Origin: Methanobrevibacter sp.
GTDB lineage: Archaea; Methanobacteriota; Methanobacteria; Methanobacteriales; Methanobacteriaceae
DNA: 43,687 bases
Assembly: GCF_015062985.1 (NCBI RefSeq)
Contig: NZ_SUTI01000015.1
Span: 1 to 43,687, forward strand
Direction: 5' to 3'
Shown here: in pieces, positions 8,353 through 16,253 of the stretch
Numbering within the stretch: position 1 is the stretch's first letter
Layout of the letters: each line of letters begins with the position of its first letter
Notes under the pieces: generated by a model
The model's input: the letters and a program-made list of their open reading frames with translations, nothing else
Told to the model about the DNA's origin: nothing
The model's database searches: none
Position numbers and translations under genes: made by a program

Positions 8353-8748
8353 ATGGATAATAAAGGTTTCATTTCAGCAGAATATCTGTTTTCATTATTT
8401 ATAATTTTAATAATAGCTTGTGGATTGTTATTTTATTCATCATCAGGCATTTCTTCGAGTTTTGATATTGAAGATGCTGTTGTTCATAGGCTGATTCTGG
8501 ATGATGTTGCAAGTGAGATAAGTCAGGTCAATTCAAATGGCGATGGATATTCAAAATATATCAACCTGCCATCTGATAAGGGATATTTTGAAATAACGCT
8601 TAAAAAGGATAAATTGATTATGGAATACCTTGGAAAGAAAGCAGAAACATTGATTCCTCTTTTAAATATTGACAAGGATTATAAATTAATCAGCGGCAAA
8701 GGTTATCTGATCTCAAAAACAGAAGACGGAAAGATAGTGATAACATGA
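8353..8748 (+). CDS. Pilin-like secreted protein with class III signal peptide
   Basis: 131 residues. The N-terminus MDNKGFISAEYLFSLF is a class III (type IV pilin-like) signal: short charged leader, Gly, then a hydrophobic helix carrying S-x-E and a downstream L. The usual Q of the QxSxExxxL motif is F here. A single helix covers about residues 9-28; the rest is a small soluble domain rich in beta strands. No Shine-Dalgarno is visible, so it may be leaderless. It overlaps the next gene, also a class III signal protein, making a two-gene unit. Processing by an EppA-type peptidase is expected from the family but not shown. Confidence 0.75.
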   Translation: MDNKGFISAEYLFSLFIILIIACGLLFYSSSGISSSFDIEDAVVHRLILDDVASEISQVNSNGDGYSKYINLPSDKGYFEITLKKDKLIMEYLGKKAETLIPLLNIDKDYKLISGKGYLISKTEDGKIVIT

Positions 8749-9242
8749 TGGATAATAAGGCACAGATATCTGCAGAGCTGCTGTTCCTATTTGGAACTTT
8801 AATAATAATTTTGATGATTTCAGTTGTCTTCATTTATGAGGAGCAGGAATTGAATATGGCGATGAGCGCTGCAAAATCAGGAATAATTGAAGGATTGGCC
8901 ACTTCATCAAGTGCTGTTTATCCGATTGAGACATATAATGAGTATTCAAACTCAAAAAGAACTTTGCTCTATCCGTATTCCGTTGAAATAGTAAACATTT
9001 CATACACTGAATTGGGCTATGACAGCAATTATGACAAAAAAAGAATACAGTTTAAGGTTTATGCCAAGACCTCCGACAGATTTGATAATGATGAGCTGAC
9101 CTCAATTGGGGACAGAATTAATTATAATTTAAGAAAATCAATAGCATTAAGTTTCAATACGACTCAGGCAACTAATGGATTATACAATCCGACATTTTCC
9201 CCGCATTATGTTTACACAACCGCTAATGTTAAATGGGTTTAG
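8745..9242 (+). CDS. Class III signal peptide (DUF361) pilin-like protein
   Basis: 165 residues starting MMDNKAQISAELLFLFG, which has the full QxSxExxxL motif of EppA-processed archaeal type IV pilin-like proteins. A hydrophobic helix (residues 10-30) follows and then a soluble domain with several Tyr-rich strands, ending in NVKWV. The ATG at 8745 overlaps the stop of the preceding pilin-like gene, and GTGAT is 3 nt upstream of it. Together the two are likely minor pilin components. No prepilin peptidase, ATPase or membrane platform gene lies nearby. Confidence 0.8.
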   Translation: MMDNKAQISAELLFLFGTLIIILMISVVFIYEEQELNMAMSAAKSGIIEGLATSSSAVYPIETYNEYSNSKRTLLYPYSVEIVNISYTELGYDSNYDKKRIQFKVYAKTSDRFDNDELTSIGDRINYNLRKSIALSFNTTQATNGLYNPTFSPHYVYTTANVKWV

Positions 9243-9258
9243 TGTTATATTTAAAATC

Positions 9259-9642
9259 ATGTCTAGGTATGAAAAAGGAAAAGAAGTTTTGGAAGGCATT
9301 CAGGAAAGGTCTTTGGATGAAATATTTGGCGCCATTGATGATGTTGCACCGGATATGGCAAGATTCGTTGTTGAATTTCCATACTCTGAGATATACACAC
9401 GCCCAGAAGTTGATTTGAAAACACGTGAATTGTGTACCGTGGCTGCATTAACTGCTTTGGGAACAGTTCCTCAACTTAAAGACCATATTGGAGCGGCCTT
9501 AAATGTGGGCAACAGTCCAACGGAAATCGTTGAAATCATAATGCAGATGAGTGCATATGTGGGCTTTCCAAAGTCCATTAATGGAATAGTGGCTGCAAAA
9601 GAAGTTTTCATTGAAAAAGGTTTACTGACTGAAGGGGATTAA
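9259..9642 (+). CDS. Carboxymuconolactone decarboxylase (CMD/AhpD-like) family protein
   Basis: 127 residues from ATG 9259 (MSRYEKGKEVLEGIQ). An upstream ATG at 9175 lies inside the preceding gene and adds unrelated residues, so it is rejected. The body matches the CMD fold: ELCTVAALTALGTVPQLKDHIGAALNVGNSPTEIVEIIMQ, with the conserved E, C and H of this helix bundle, then the YVGFPKSINGI motif. Only one Cys is present, so an AhpD-like CxxC peroxidase activity is unlikely. These proteins are common in methanogens with unknown substrates. Confidence 0.85.
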   Translation: MSRYEKGKEVLEGIQERSLDEIFGAIDDVAPDMARFVVEFPYSEIYTRPEVDLKTRELCTVAALTALGTVPQLKDHIGAALNVGNSPTEIVEIIMQMSAYVGFPKSINGIVAAKEVFIEKGLLTEGD

Positions 9643-9664
9643 AATTTCTGAAGATAATTTTATA

Positions 9665-9958
9665 ATGATGGCTTCCAAATTGCAGGAGGAGCTTGCAGAC
9701 ATTATTGAATGCAATCTTGAGGTTAATGATTATCAGCTGATAATGTACAAATACCTTTTCATCAGCGAGTTAAAGGTGCCCCTTCTGGAAGATTTGGGTG
9801 TTGAAATCCGTGAAGATTCATTCATTCTATATATTATTCCTGATGATTTGGAGTTTAAGCTGTTAAGATATTTGGATGACGCATTTGATAAATTTGAAAT
9901 TTCATTTGAGCCGAATGATTATAATATAATAAAATTAAGATTTAAACTGTGTGATTAG
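9665..9958 (+). CDS. Small acidic protein, unknown (paralogue of the next gene)
   Basis: 97 residues, acidic, no signal or membrane segment. The C-terminal half (VEIREDSFILYIIPDDLEFKLLRY then FEISFEPND and LRFKLCD) aligns by eye with the C-terminal half of the next protein, suggesting tandem duplication and a small alpha/beta domain. No known family recognised. It starts 22 nt after the CMD gene, and its stop TAG is directly followed by the ATG of the next gene. An ATG one codon later (9668) is an equally good start. Confidence 0.6.
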   Translation: MMASKLQEELADIIECNLEVNDYQLIMYKYLFISELKVPLLEDLGVEIREDSFILYIIPDDLEFKLLRYLDDAFDKFEISFEPNDYNIIKLRFKLCD

Positions 9959-10327
9959 ATGTATAGTGAAGAAGAAAAAAAGCAACTGATGGATGATTTA
10001 AAGGAAATGGAAACTTTCAAGGCTGATGTGGGCGATGAAGGAAAGGTACTGCAGGAAGATTTGAAGGAATACTTCATCAACGGCAACGGCGATAAGGAGG
10101 ATTTGATTTTCAGAATAGAGTTATATTTCTATGCATTCAAGCTATTCTGCAGAAAAAAAGTAAAAATCGACAGAAATCAATTTACAATATATTTGAATGA
10201 TTCATTATTGGATTGGCACTTAATCAAATTGGTAATGGATGATTTAACTGATTTTGAACTGGAAATAGAAGCCGTAAAAGAAAATAAGGATGTGTTGATT
10301 GATTTGAATTTCACCCTACACTATTAG
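9959..10327 (+). CDS. Small acidic protein, unknown (paralogue of the preceding gene)
   Basis: 122 residues with an acidic, helical N-terminal extension (MYSEEEKKQLMDDLKEME), followed by a domain that resembles the preceding protein: VKIDRNQFTIYLNDSLLDWHLIKLVMDDL, then FELEIEAVKE and LIDLNFTLHY. No family is known to me. The TAG-ATG junction with the upstream gene indicates translational coupling and perhaps a heterodimer. Its last 4 nt overlap the convergent tatD-like gene. Confidence 0.6.
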   Translation: MYSEEEKKQLMDDLKEMETFKADVGDEGKVLQEDLKEYFINGNGDKEDLIFRIELYFYAFKLFCRKKVKIDRNQFTIYLNDSLLDWHLIKLVMDDLTDFELEIEAVKENKDVLIDLNFTLHY

Positions 10328-11085
10328 ATTTTAAAAATTTTGCGGGCATTGCCGGTTGTAATTTCATCAACTGTTGCAACGTCCATATTTTTGATTTCAG
10401 CTATTTTATAAACTGCATTCACGACATTTGCAGGTTCATTTCTTTCTTCTTTTCTCATAGCCAGATAAGGACTGTCTGTTTCTGTTAGAATATAGTCCAA
10501 ATCAATTTTTTCAATCAGGTCTTGGTGATGTTTTGAATAGCAAAGCATTGTAGAAAAACTCATAAATGCATTATCCATGTTCATTATCCTTTTGGCAGTC
10601 TTTAAACTACCTCCATAGCAATGAAAAACAAAATATGGGATGTCTTCATATTCGGGGATGATGTTAACAACTTTTTTCTCACAATCCCTTACATGCATAA
10701 CGATTGGAACTTTATATTCATCGGCAAGTTCTAAAAATCCGGTAAATATTTCTTTTTGCCTTTCACGCAAGACCTTATCAGTCACGTAATAGTAATCCAT
10801 TCCGACTTCGCCGATGGCCACAATTTCATTTATATATTTTCTGACATTGTTGTGAGCTATTTCAATCTCTTCTTCTGTGGCATTCTGTGAGCTTACTGGG
10901 TGAAAACCGAATGTTGGAAAAATAAATCCTTCATAATCCTTTGAAAGTTGCAATACTTTCATATTGCTGTCATTGCTGAATCCTGAAACAATAACGTTAT
11001 TCAATTTATCCTCTGCCCTTTTGATGACATCTTCGCGGTCGTCATCAAAGTCTTCAAAATCAATATGGCAATGTGTATCTATCAT
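10324..11085 (-). CDS. TatD family metal-dependent hydrolase
   Basis: 253 residues with the TIM-barrel amidohydrolase signature of TatD DNases. The metal ligands are in MIDTHCHID (H5, H7), the E of IGEVGMDYY, the H of VMHVRDCE, the H of FHCYGG, and the D of TETDSPYL. Family members have 3'-5' DNase activity or act on D-tyrosyl-tRNA-like substrates; the role here is not fixed. The ATG follows the uppS stop by 1 nt, making mtxX-uppS-tatD an operon. In SPYLAMRKEERNEP a Met replaces the Pro common in TatD. Confidence 0.9.
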   Translation of the reverse strand: MIDTHCHIDFEDFDDDREDVIKRAEDKLNNVIVSGFSNDSNMKVLQLSKDYEGFIFPTFGFHPVSSQNATEEEIEIAHNNVRKYINEIVAIGEVGMDYYYVTDKVLRERQKEIFTGFLELADEYKVPIVMHVRDCEKKVVNIIPEYEDIPYFVFHCYGGSLKTAKRIMNMDNAFMSFSTMLCYSKHHQDLIEKIDLDYILTETDSPYLAMRKEERNEPANVVNAVYKIAEIKNMDVATVDEITTGNARKIFKI

Positions 11086-11086
11086 A

Positions 11087-11851
11087 TTATACTCCGAATC
11101 TTCTGTCTCTAGCTTGATATGAACGGATGGCTCTTATAAAATCAACTTTTCTAAGTTCCGGCCATAATGTTTCGCAGAAGTATAATTCTGAATATGAGGA
11201 TTGCCAAAGAAGGAATCCGCTTAAGCGCTCTTCACCGCTGGTTCTGATAATTAAATTAGGATCGTCAACTCCTGCTGTGTATAGGTTTTTGCTTACAAGG
11301 TCCTCGTCCACGTCGTCAATTGTAAGTTTTCCGTCCTGAACGTCTTTGATGATCTTTTTAAATGAGTCTATAATTTCCAAACGCCCATCATATCCAATAG
11401 CTAAATTTAAAAACCTTTTATTATAGTTTGCTGTTGCTTCTTCAGCTTCTCTTATTGCTTCCTTAACGTTTTCAGGCAGTAATTCGGTTCTGCCGACGAC
11501 TTTTACTCTCACTTCGTTTTTGTGTATTCTTTCATCGTTGACTAATCTTTTGAAGTTTATGAAGAACAGGTTCATCAGTCCTTCGACTTCATGTTTTGAT
11601 CTGTTGAAATTTTCTGTAGAAAAAGCATAGGCAGTGATAATCTCTATTCCAAGTTCAATACTCCAGTCAAGAACCTTTTCAAGGGTATCCACTCCGACTT
11701 CATGTCCCTTTAAAACATCAATGTTTCCTTGGATTTTTGAAAATCTTCTGTTTCCATCCATAATTATGGCTACATGCTTCGGCATTTTCTCTGGAACTAA
11801 ATCTCGTGATATATACCATTCATATATTTTGTAAAGTATATTCTCTGCCAT
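11087..11851 (-). CDS. uppS: cis-Prenyltransferase, undecaprenyl (polyprenyl) diphosphate synthase
   Basis: UppS elongates farnesyl or geranylgeranyl diphosphate with cis-isoprene units to make the lipid carrier for glycan assembly. In 254 residues the family motifs are all present: HVAIIMDGNRRFSK (catalytic D32), YAFSTENFNRSKHEV, LNLAIGYDGRLEI, DDPNLIIRTSGEERLSGFLLWQSSYSELYF, with the terminal RDRRFG. In Methanobacteriales the product carries pseudomurein and N-glycan precursors. Twelve nt separate it from mtxX upstream. The GPT-type transferase at 34.9 kb is a plausible user of its product. Confidence 0.93.
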   Translation of the reverse strand: MAENILYKIYEWYISRDLVPEKMPKHVAIIMDGNRRFSKIQGNIDVLKGHEVGVDTLEKVLDWSIELGIEIITAYAFSTENFNRSKHEVEGLMNLFFINFKRLVNDERIHKNEVRVKVVGRTELLPENVKEAIREAEEATANYNKRFLNLAIGYDGRLEIIDSFKKIIKDVQDGKLTIDDVDEDLVSKNLYTAGVDDPNLIIRTSGEERLSGFLLWQSSYSELYFCETLWPELRKVDFIRAIRSYQARDRRFGV

Positions 11852-11863
11852 TTTAAATCACTT

Positions 11864-12580
11864 TTAAAAATTGTCTAAACTTTCAGCTAAAATTAAGCTA
11901 CGAACATAACCATCAATGCTTTGGTCTCTGCTGGTATCAATGTACACTTTGTTCATTCCAAAGGTTATTGCCCCATAACTTGGCCAGGAATTAAGCAGCA
12001 CCAATGTTCTAAAAATAATATTTCCGACCCTGCCGTTTGGAGCGACGATAATATTACAGTCATCGTTAATTGCTTTTTCAACGAGAATATAGTAATTTTT
12101 CACTTCTTCTGAAGTTTTGTTTTCAATCATTTTTGTCAATTTTTTGCTTTCAGTAATTGATTTTGAAACTTCATGACCTCTTCCGAAATCGTCTTCCCTT
12201 CCTTCAGCAAGAACTGCAATTTTTGGAGTTTTTCCGAGTCTTTTGAAAAAGCTAATGCATTCTTCAACTATTTTGAATCTATCTTCAACGCTTTCGCCCT
12301 CATCTATTCCGACAGGGGTCAATAGGAATTCATGTTCATCACCGTTGACATAGGTTGCCCTTGAAATATCCGGATATTTTCTTCTAAGATCTTTCATGAT
12401 ATTGGAAGCGGGAAGTGATCCTCTAACTACTCCATGAATTTTTTCATCTAAAACCGCTTTGACCAGGTCTTCATCACTATATATTAGTTTTAAATTTGTT
12501 TTTGGGTGTTTTTCTTTAAAAATATGACAAGCTTGTATTATATTTTCATTTTCTCCAACACCAATAGCTATTGTTTTCAT
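11864..12580 (-). CDS. mtxX: Methanogenesis marker protein 4 / MtxX
   Basis: 238 residues, recognised as the methanogen marker MtxX/Mmp4, which has a phosphate acetyl/butyryltransferase-like fold. Landmarks are IAIGVGENENIIQA at the start, GVVRGSLPASNIMKDL, GREDDFGRG and the C-terminal APNGRVGNIIFRTLVLLNSWPSYGAITFGM. It was named for proximity to mtr genes in other methanogens and called a methyltransferase, but a catalytic role has not been shown to my knowledge. It is first in a minus-strand operon with uppS and tatD. Confidence 0.85.
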   Translation of the reverse strand: MKTIAIGVGENENIIQACHIFKEKHPKTNLKLIYSDEDLVKAVLDEKIHGVVRGSLPASNIMKDLRRKYPDISRATYVNGDEHEFLLTPVGIDEGESVEDRFKIVEECISFFKRLGKTPKIAVLAEGREDDFGRGHEVSKSITESKKLTKMIENKTSEEVKNYYILVEKAINDDCNIIVAPNGRVGNIIFRTLVLLNSWPSYGAITFGMNKVYIDTSRDQSIDGYVRSLILAESLDNF

Positions 12581-12657
12581 TAGTTACTAATTTGTATTTT
12601 CATATATAAATTAATTATTGTATTTTATAGAAATTTTTGAATAATCCAATTGGAATT

Positions 12658-12699
12658 AAAAAAAAGAAGTGTTAAAATAAGAATATTGTCTTATTTTAA
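12658..12699 (-). terminator. Strong hairpin terminator of cpgS
   Basis: A perfect 11-bp stem (12672-12682 with 12689-12699) encloses a 6-nt loop and is followed on the minus strand by a T-run at 12665-12658. The stem overlaps the cpgS stop codon. Confidence 0.75.
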
Positions 12700-14075
12700 T
12701 TTTCAGAGTTGAAGTTTTCGATTGCAGATTCCACCAATTTGATTATTGAATCTGCCAAATAAGGATATGAATCGTTTATAGGAATAGGAATGTTATCACA
12801 ATAGACGACTTCAAGACCTGCAGCTATTGCATCCTTAGTTGCAACGTCAACTGCAGCCGCCTTAAGTTCTGTAAGCATAACATCGGCCTTTTCCATGTAT
12901 TTTTCCATATCCTCGCGTAAAAGAGGCCTATTGGATAAATGTGCAGTTGTTCCAATGATTTTGCATTTGAAGTTACTTTCAAGATATTCCACCAGTTTAT
13001 CCTTGACATCTTCAGGTGCTGTTGTAGCGAACAATACATTTTTGCCGGTGATGTCATCCAATGGTTTTGGCCTGAATACTGTTGATATGACGGTAGCGTC
13101 AGGATTGATTTCAGCTACAAACTCTTCGATTTCAGCAATTTTTTCATCTGAACACATTGGTTCTTCACACATTGTCAGGATTACCAGATCCCCAAGTCCG
13201 ACTCTGTATGGTCCGAAATATGTTGTCAGGTTTTCAATAGGCTGATTAGCTCCGACTAATGCGATTTTTTTGTCGGTCCTGATTGGAGGTATTGCAGCGC
13301 CGCTTCCTTCAAATATTGCAAATTTGGCATCAACTTCATTGGCGAGTTTTGCTCCTTTTTTCATATTTGTCATGAATACTTCGCCTGCCATTCCACCGCC
13401 ACAGCGTCTACAGCCTATGGTCAATATTCTGCTCATAAGTGCATCTTCCCAATGATCACTAGCCGCATGAACTCCCCTTTCAGACTGTTCAAGCAGAAAT
13501 TCAGCAGATATTTCCAATTTTTCGCCATGCACTATTTCAGGCTCTTCAGGTCCGCCCCTTCCCATTGCTATAACGCATGGTTCATAACCCTTTTTATCAA
13601 GCAATCTTGAAACGAATCCGGAAACTGCAGTTTTTCCGATACGTTTGCCCGTTCCAAGTATTGTTATTGAAGGCTTTTCCATTATCTCGTATTGTGATAT
13701 CGGTTCAAATTTGAAATCAGGACCTTCATAGGAGATTCCTTCGTTTAAAACGCGACAGGCAATCTTGAATCTTTTCGGATAATCCAGGATAGGTTCGTCA
13801 CTTAAATCCATTACTGTGTCAATATCGTATTTCCTAATCATTTCCACTATGATATCATAAGGAATTTCCTTGTCTTTTGCAAATTGAACGGGAACACCTA
13901 GCTTTTCGGAGTAGGATTCTTCCGAATCATCTCTTAATTTTTCAGTTCCTCCAATAAAAACAGCACCGGCGATATCAATGTGTTCCAGGTTGTTTAATGT
14001 ATCGATTGCTTCTTGAGTGACTGGAAGATAATGTTCACCATCAACCAAACAGAGCATTTTATTCAGGGATTTCAT
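12696..14075 (-). CDS. cpgS: Cyclic 2,3-diphosphoglycerate synthetase
   Basis: This enzyme closes 2,3-bisphosphoglycerate to cyclic 2,3-DPG with ATP; cDPG is a major solute and phosphate store in Methanobacteriales. About 459 residues from ATG 14075 (MKSLNKMLCLVDGEHYLPV). The longer reading from 14165 runs into the divergent gene and is rejected. Visible are a P-loop-like ILGTGKRIGKTAVSG, AMGRGGPEEPEIV, GCRRCGGGMAGE, FEGSGAAIPPI and VILTMCEEPMCS. It ends in a strong hairpin terminator and is transcribed alone, divergent from the UPF0280 gene. Confidence 0.9.
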   Translation of the reverse strand: MKSLNKMLCLVDGEHYLPVTQEAIDTLNNLEHIDIAGAVFIGGTEKLRDDSEESYSEKLGVPVQFAKDKEIPYDIIVEMIRKYDIDTVMDLSDEPILDYPKRFKIACRVLNEGISYEGPDFKFEPISQYEIMEKPSITILGTGKRIGKTAVSGFVSRLLDKKGYEPCVIAMGRGGPEEPEIVHGEKLEISAEFLLEQSERGVHAASDHWEDALMSRILTIGCRRCGGGMAGEVFMTNMKKGAKLANEVDAKFAIFEGSGAAIPPIRTDKKIALVGANQPIENLTTYFGPYRVGLGDLVILTMCEEPMCSDEKIAEIEEFVAEINPDATVISTVFRPKPLDDITGKNVLFATTAPEDVKDKLVEYLESNFKCKIIGTTAHLSNRPLLREDMEKYMEKADVMLTELKAAAVDVATKDAIAAGLEVVYCDNIPIPINDSYPYLADSIIKLVESAIENFNSEN

Positions 14076-14131
14076 GTTAATTACTATGGATTTAATAATA
14101 TTTATAAGATAATCAAGTTCAATAATTAAAT

Positions 14132-14845
14132 ATGAATTTTTCTCAAATCGATATTGACGAAACACATATCAGGCTGACCAGTGATTTGGACAAGCATAAT
14201 CTGAAGGGCCATATCTATTCCTTAAGGAGGGATTTGAAGGCATACATTTCCCGAAATCCTGATTTTTTATTATCACTGGAGGCCATCTACGAGGATGAAG
14301 AGGCACCACAGATTGTTAAACAGATGATTAGGGCATCAAATATTGCAGAAATAGGTCCCATGGCCTGTGTTGCAGGTACAATTTCCGAAATGTCTCTCGA
14401 TTATCTAATCAATCTGGATTCAAAATATTCCATTGTAGAAAACGGAGGGGATATCGCACTGATAAACGATAAAAAGATTCTATGCGGAATATATTCGAAC
14501 AATCAGATTTTGGACAACAATATTGCATTTGAAATCAAAGCAAGAAAAAGCCCTCTTGGAATCTGCACATCATCAGGCAGGATTGGTCATTCAATCAGCT
14601 TTGGTGAAGCGGACTGCGTAAGTGTAATTTCCGAATCATCTTCAGTTGCCGACGGGCTTGCAACAAAAATAGCCAATGAAGTTAGGGGCGAGGATTCGGA
14701 AGAAAAAGTTTACAATGCGCTTGAGTGCTGTGAAAATTTCAGGGAATTTTTTGAAGGGGTTTTAATCATTTCAGATAATAGCGTGGCTACAATAGGCAAA
14801 TTGCCGGAAATTGTAGAGACCAGTGAGTTCAATGTCAGGATTTAA
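14132..14845 (+). CDS. UPF0280 family protein, ApbE-like
   Basis: 237 residues of the UPF0280 family, distantly related to the FMN transferase ApbE. Characteristic segments are IGPMACVAGTISEMSLDYL, SIVENGGDIALIND, KSPLGICTSSGRIGHSISFGEADCVSVISES and ADGLATKIANEV, matching the ApbE nucleotide/Mg pattern of GG-D and the late T-S-G and D-A motifs. Its role in methanogens is unknown. It lies divergent from cpgS with 56 bp between the starts and has no clear Shine-Dalgarno, so it may be leaderless. Confidence 0.85.
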   Translation: MNFSQIDIDETHIRLTSDLDKHNLKGHIYSLRRDLKAYISRNPDFLLSLEAIYEDEEAPQIVKQMIRASNIAEIGPMACVAGTISEMSLDYLINLDSKYSIVENGGDIALINDKKILCGIYSNNQILDNNIAFEIKARKSPLGICTSSGRIGHSISFGEADCVSVISESSSVADGLATKIANEVRGEDSEEKVYNALECCENFREFFEGVLIISDNSVATIGKLPEIVETSEFNVRI

Positions 14846-15038
14846 CATTTGATTTTAAAAAATTCAAATGTGCTTTAATTTGAATTATATTCTCATTGTA
14901 CAATCCCTTAGATTGTTAAAGTGTAATATATTTTTGAATGCAATATTTAAATATGATTAATTAGTAATATTAGTGTATAAAGAAAAAGCGAGTTATGTTA
15001 TAAATAGCTAAAATTAGTTAATTTAGGGTTAGATATCT

Positions 15039-15326
15039 ATGTATAAAGACGAAATGATACAATTACATCAATTTTTAGTATATGTTTTGAAATATTTAGC
15101 AGAAGATGACCAAATTACAAACGATTGCAGCGAATACATCACCCTTAAAATAAGTCCTCACCATATCCATAAAACTAAAGCTGAACATAAACATGCGATT
15201 TTCGTTTTATGTAAGATTATTGCTCAGGTTATTGCTGATAAGGAAGACAATTCAATCCCTGAGAATGTCCGCAATTCACTTTCAGATTTAGTTACAAGAT
15301 CTGAAAATGAAATGAGAGCGGATTAA
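15039..15326 (+). CDS. UPF0058 family protein
   Basis: 95 residues, matching the archaeal UPF0058 family: MYKDEMIQLHQFLVYVLKYL, then the His-rich SPHHIHKTKAEHKHAIFVLCKII, a compact helical protein that could bind metal through the HH/H/H/H residues. Function unknown. It is monocistronic: TATA-like TTATAAATA lies around 14999-15007, about 35 nt upstream, and T-rich runs follow the stop at 15332-15354. Confidence 0.8.
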   Translation: MYKDEMIQLHQFLVYVLKYLAEDDQITNDCSEYITLKISPHHIHKTKAEHKHAIFVLCKIIAQVIADKEDNSIPENVRNSLSDLVTRSENEMRAD

Positions 15327-15378
15327 TTTCTAATTTTTTTTACTCTTTTTTTTATAAACACCAAATCTTTTAAAAAGG

Positions 15379-15386
15379 TTTATATA
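15379..15386 (+). promoter_or_regulatory. TATA box of the comA-hdrA unit
   Basis: TTTATATA preceded by the purine-rich TAAAAAGG (a possible BRE) lies about 55 nt before the comA start. No other clear TATA element is seen between here and hdrA, so it may drive the whole plus-strand cluster. Confidence 0.5.
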
Positions 15387-15437
15387 CAATCATACATCAC
15401 TATTAATTAATTATTGAATTTAATATGAGTGATATTT

Positions 15438-16208
15438 TTGAAGTCATTTGAATTTTTATCTATTCCCAGAGAAGAAAAACCTAGAACACAAGGCCTTACA
15501 ATGGTTTTGGACAAGGGTTTAGGCCTTGAAACTGCAGAAAGCCTGATGAACATTTCAGGAGAATATGTTGATTATCTGAAATTCGGATGGGGAACATCAA
15601 TAGTCCATGAACAGGACATTATAAAATCCAAAGTTGAAATGTACAAGTCCCATGACATTGTTCCATATACCGGAGGAACACTGTTTGAATTGGCATATAT
15701 GAAGGATAAGCTTGATGAATTTTTCGCTGAAGCCCATAACCTGGGTTTTCCGGCAATTGAAATATCCGACGGTTCAACCAGCATTGCTCATGAAAGGAAA
15801 TTGGAATGCATTGAAAAAGCAAAGGATGACGGATTCACAGTCCTGTCTGAAGTCGGCAAAAAAGACCCTAACCTTGACAGGGAATTGACATTGGACGAGA
15901 GAATAAAACAGATGGATGATGAACTGAATGCAGGTTCCTCCCTGATAATTGTCGAAGCCCGTGAAGGAGGAAAGAACATAGGTATTTTTGACAAGTCAGG
16001 AAATGCAAAGGAAGATGAAATAGATTATATTTTGGCAAATGTTGATAATGAAAAAATCCTTTGGGAAGCTCCAAACAAAGACCAGCAGGTCTTTTTCATA
16101 TTGAAATTGGGCAATGCCGTCAATTTGGGAAATGTTTCCACAGACGACATTACATCACTTGAAACATTAAGAAGGGGCTTGAGAGGAGATACCTTAGGAA
16201 AAATTTAA
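15438..16208 (+). CDS. comA: Phosphosulfolactate synthase ComA
   Basis: ComA adds sulfite to phosphoenolpyruvate to give (2R)-phosphosulfolactate, the first step of coenzyme M synthesis. About 256 residues, a TIM barrel: REEKPRTQGLTMVLDKGLG at the start, DYLKFGWGTSIVHE, IVPYTGGTLFELAYM, FPAIEISDGSTSI, FTVLSEVGKKDP, IIVEAREGGKNIGIFD, ILWEAPNKDQQVFFI. A GTG start at 15429 is possible, but that GTG forms part of the GTGAT ribosome site lying 4 nt before TTG 15438, so TTG is preferred. It heads a plus-strand series with COG1900 and hdrCBA. Confidence 0.93.
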   Translation: MKSFEFLSIPREEKPRTQGLTMVLDKGLGLETAESLMNISGEYVDYLKFGWGTSIVHEQDIIKSKVEMYKSHDIVPYTGGTLFELAYMKDKLDEFFAEAHNLGFPAIEISDGSTSIAHERKLECIEKAKDDGFTVLSEVGKKDPNLDRELTLDERIKQMDDELNAGSSLIIVEAREGGKNIGIFDKSGNAKEDEIDYILANVDNEKILWEAPNKDQQVFFILKLGNAVNLGNVSTDDITSLETLRRGLRGDTLGKI

Positions 16209-16253
16209 TTAACTAATCATATTTTTGGCGTATCATTGAGAGAAGGTAAGAAA

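Noticed and set aside
8353..9242. Archaellin (flagellin) genes
   Set aside because: The proteins are too short and lack flagellin-like C-terminal features, and no fla/arl genes are near; minor pilin-like proteins fit better.
9175..9258. Longer start for the CMD-family protein
   Set aside because: It lies within the coding region of the upstream pilin-like gene, and the family domain starts after MSRYEKGKE.
10324..10327. Overlap of convergent stop codons, considered as possible frameshift or fusion
   Set aside because: Both stops are regular and both proteins are of expected length; 4-6 nt convergent overlaps also occur at 27474-27479.
14076..14165. N-terminal extension of cyclic 2,3-diphosphoglycerate synthetase
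   Set aside because: It would overlap the divergent UPF0280 gene and its promoter; the family N-terminus (CLVDGEHYLPV) is reached from ATG 14075.
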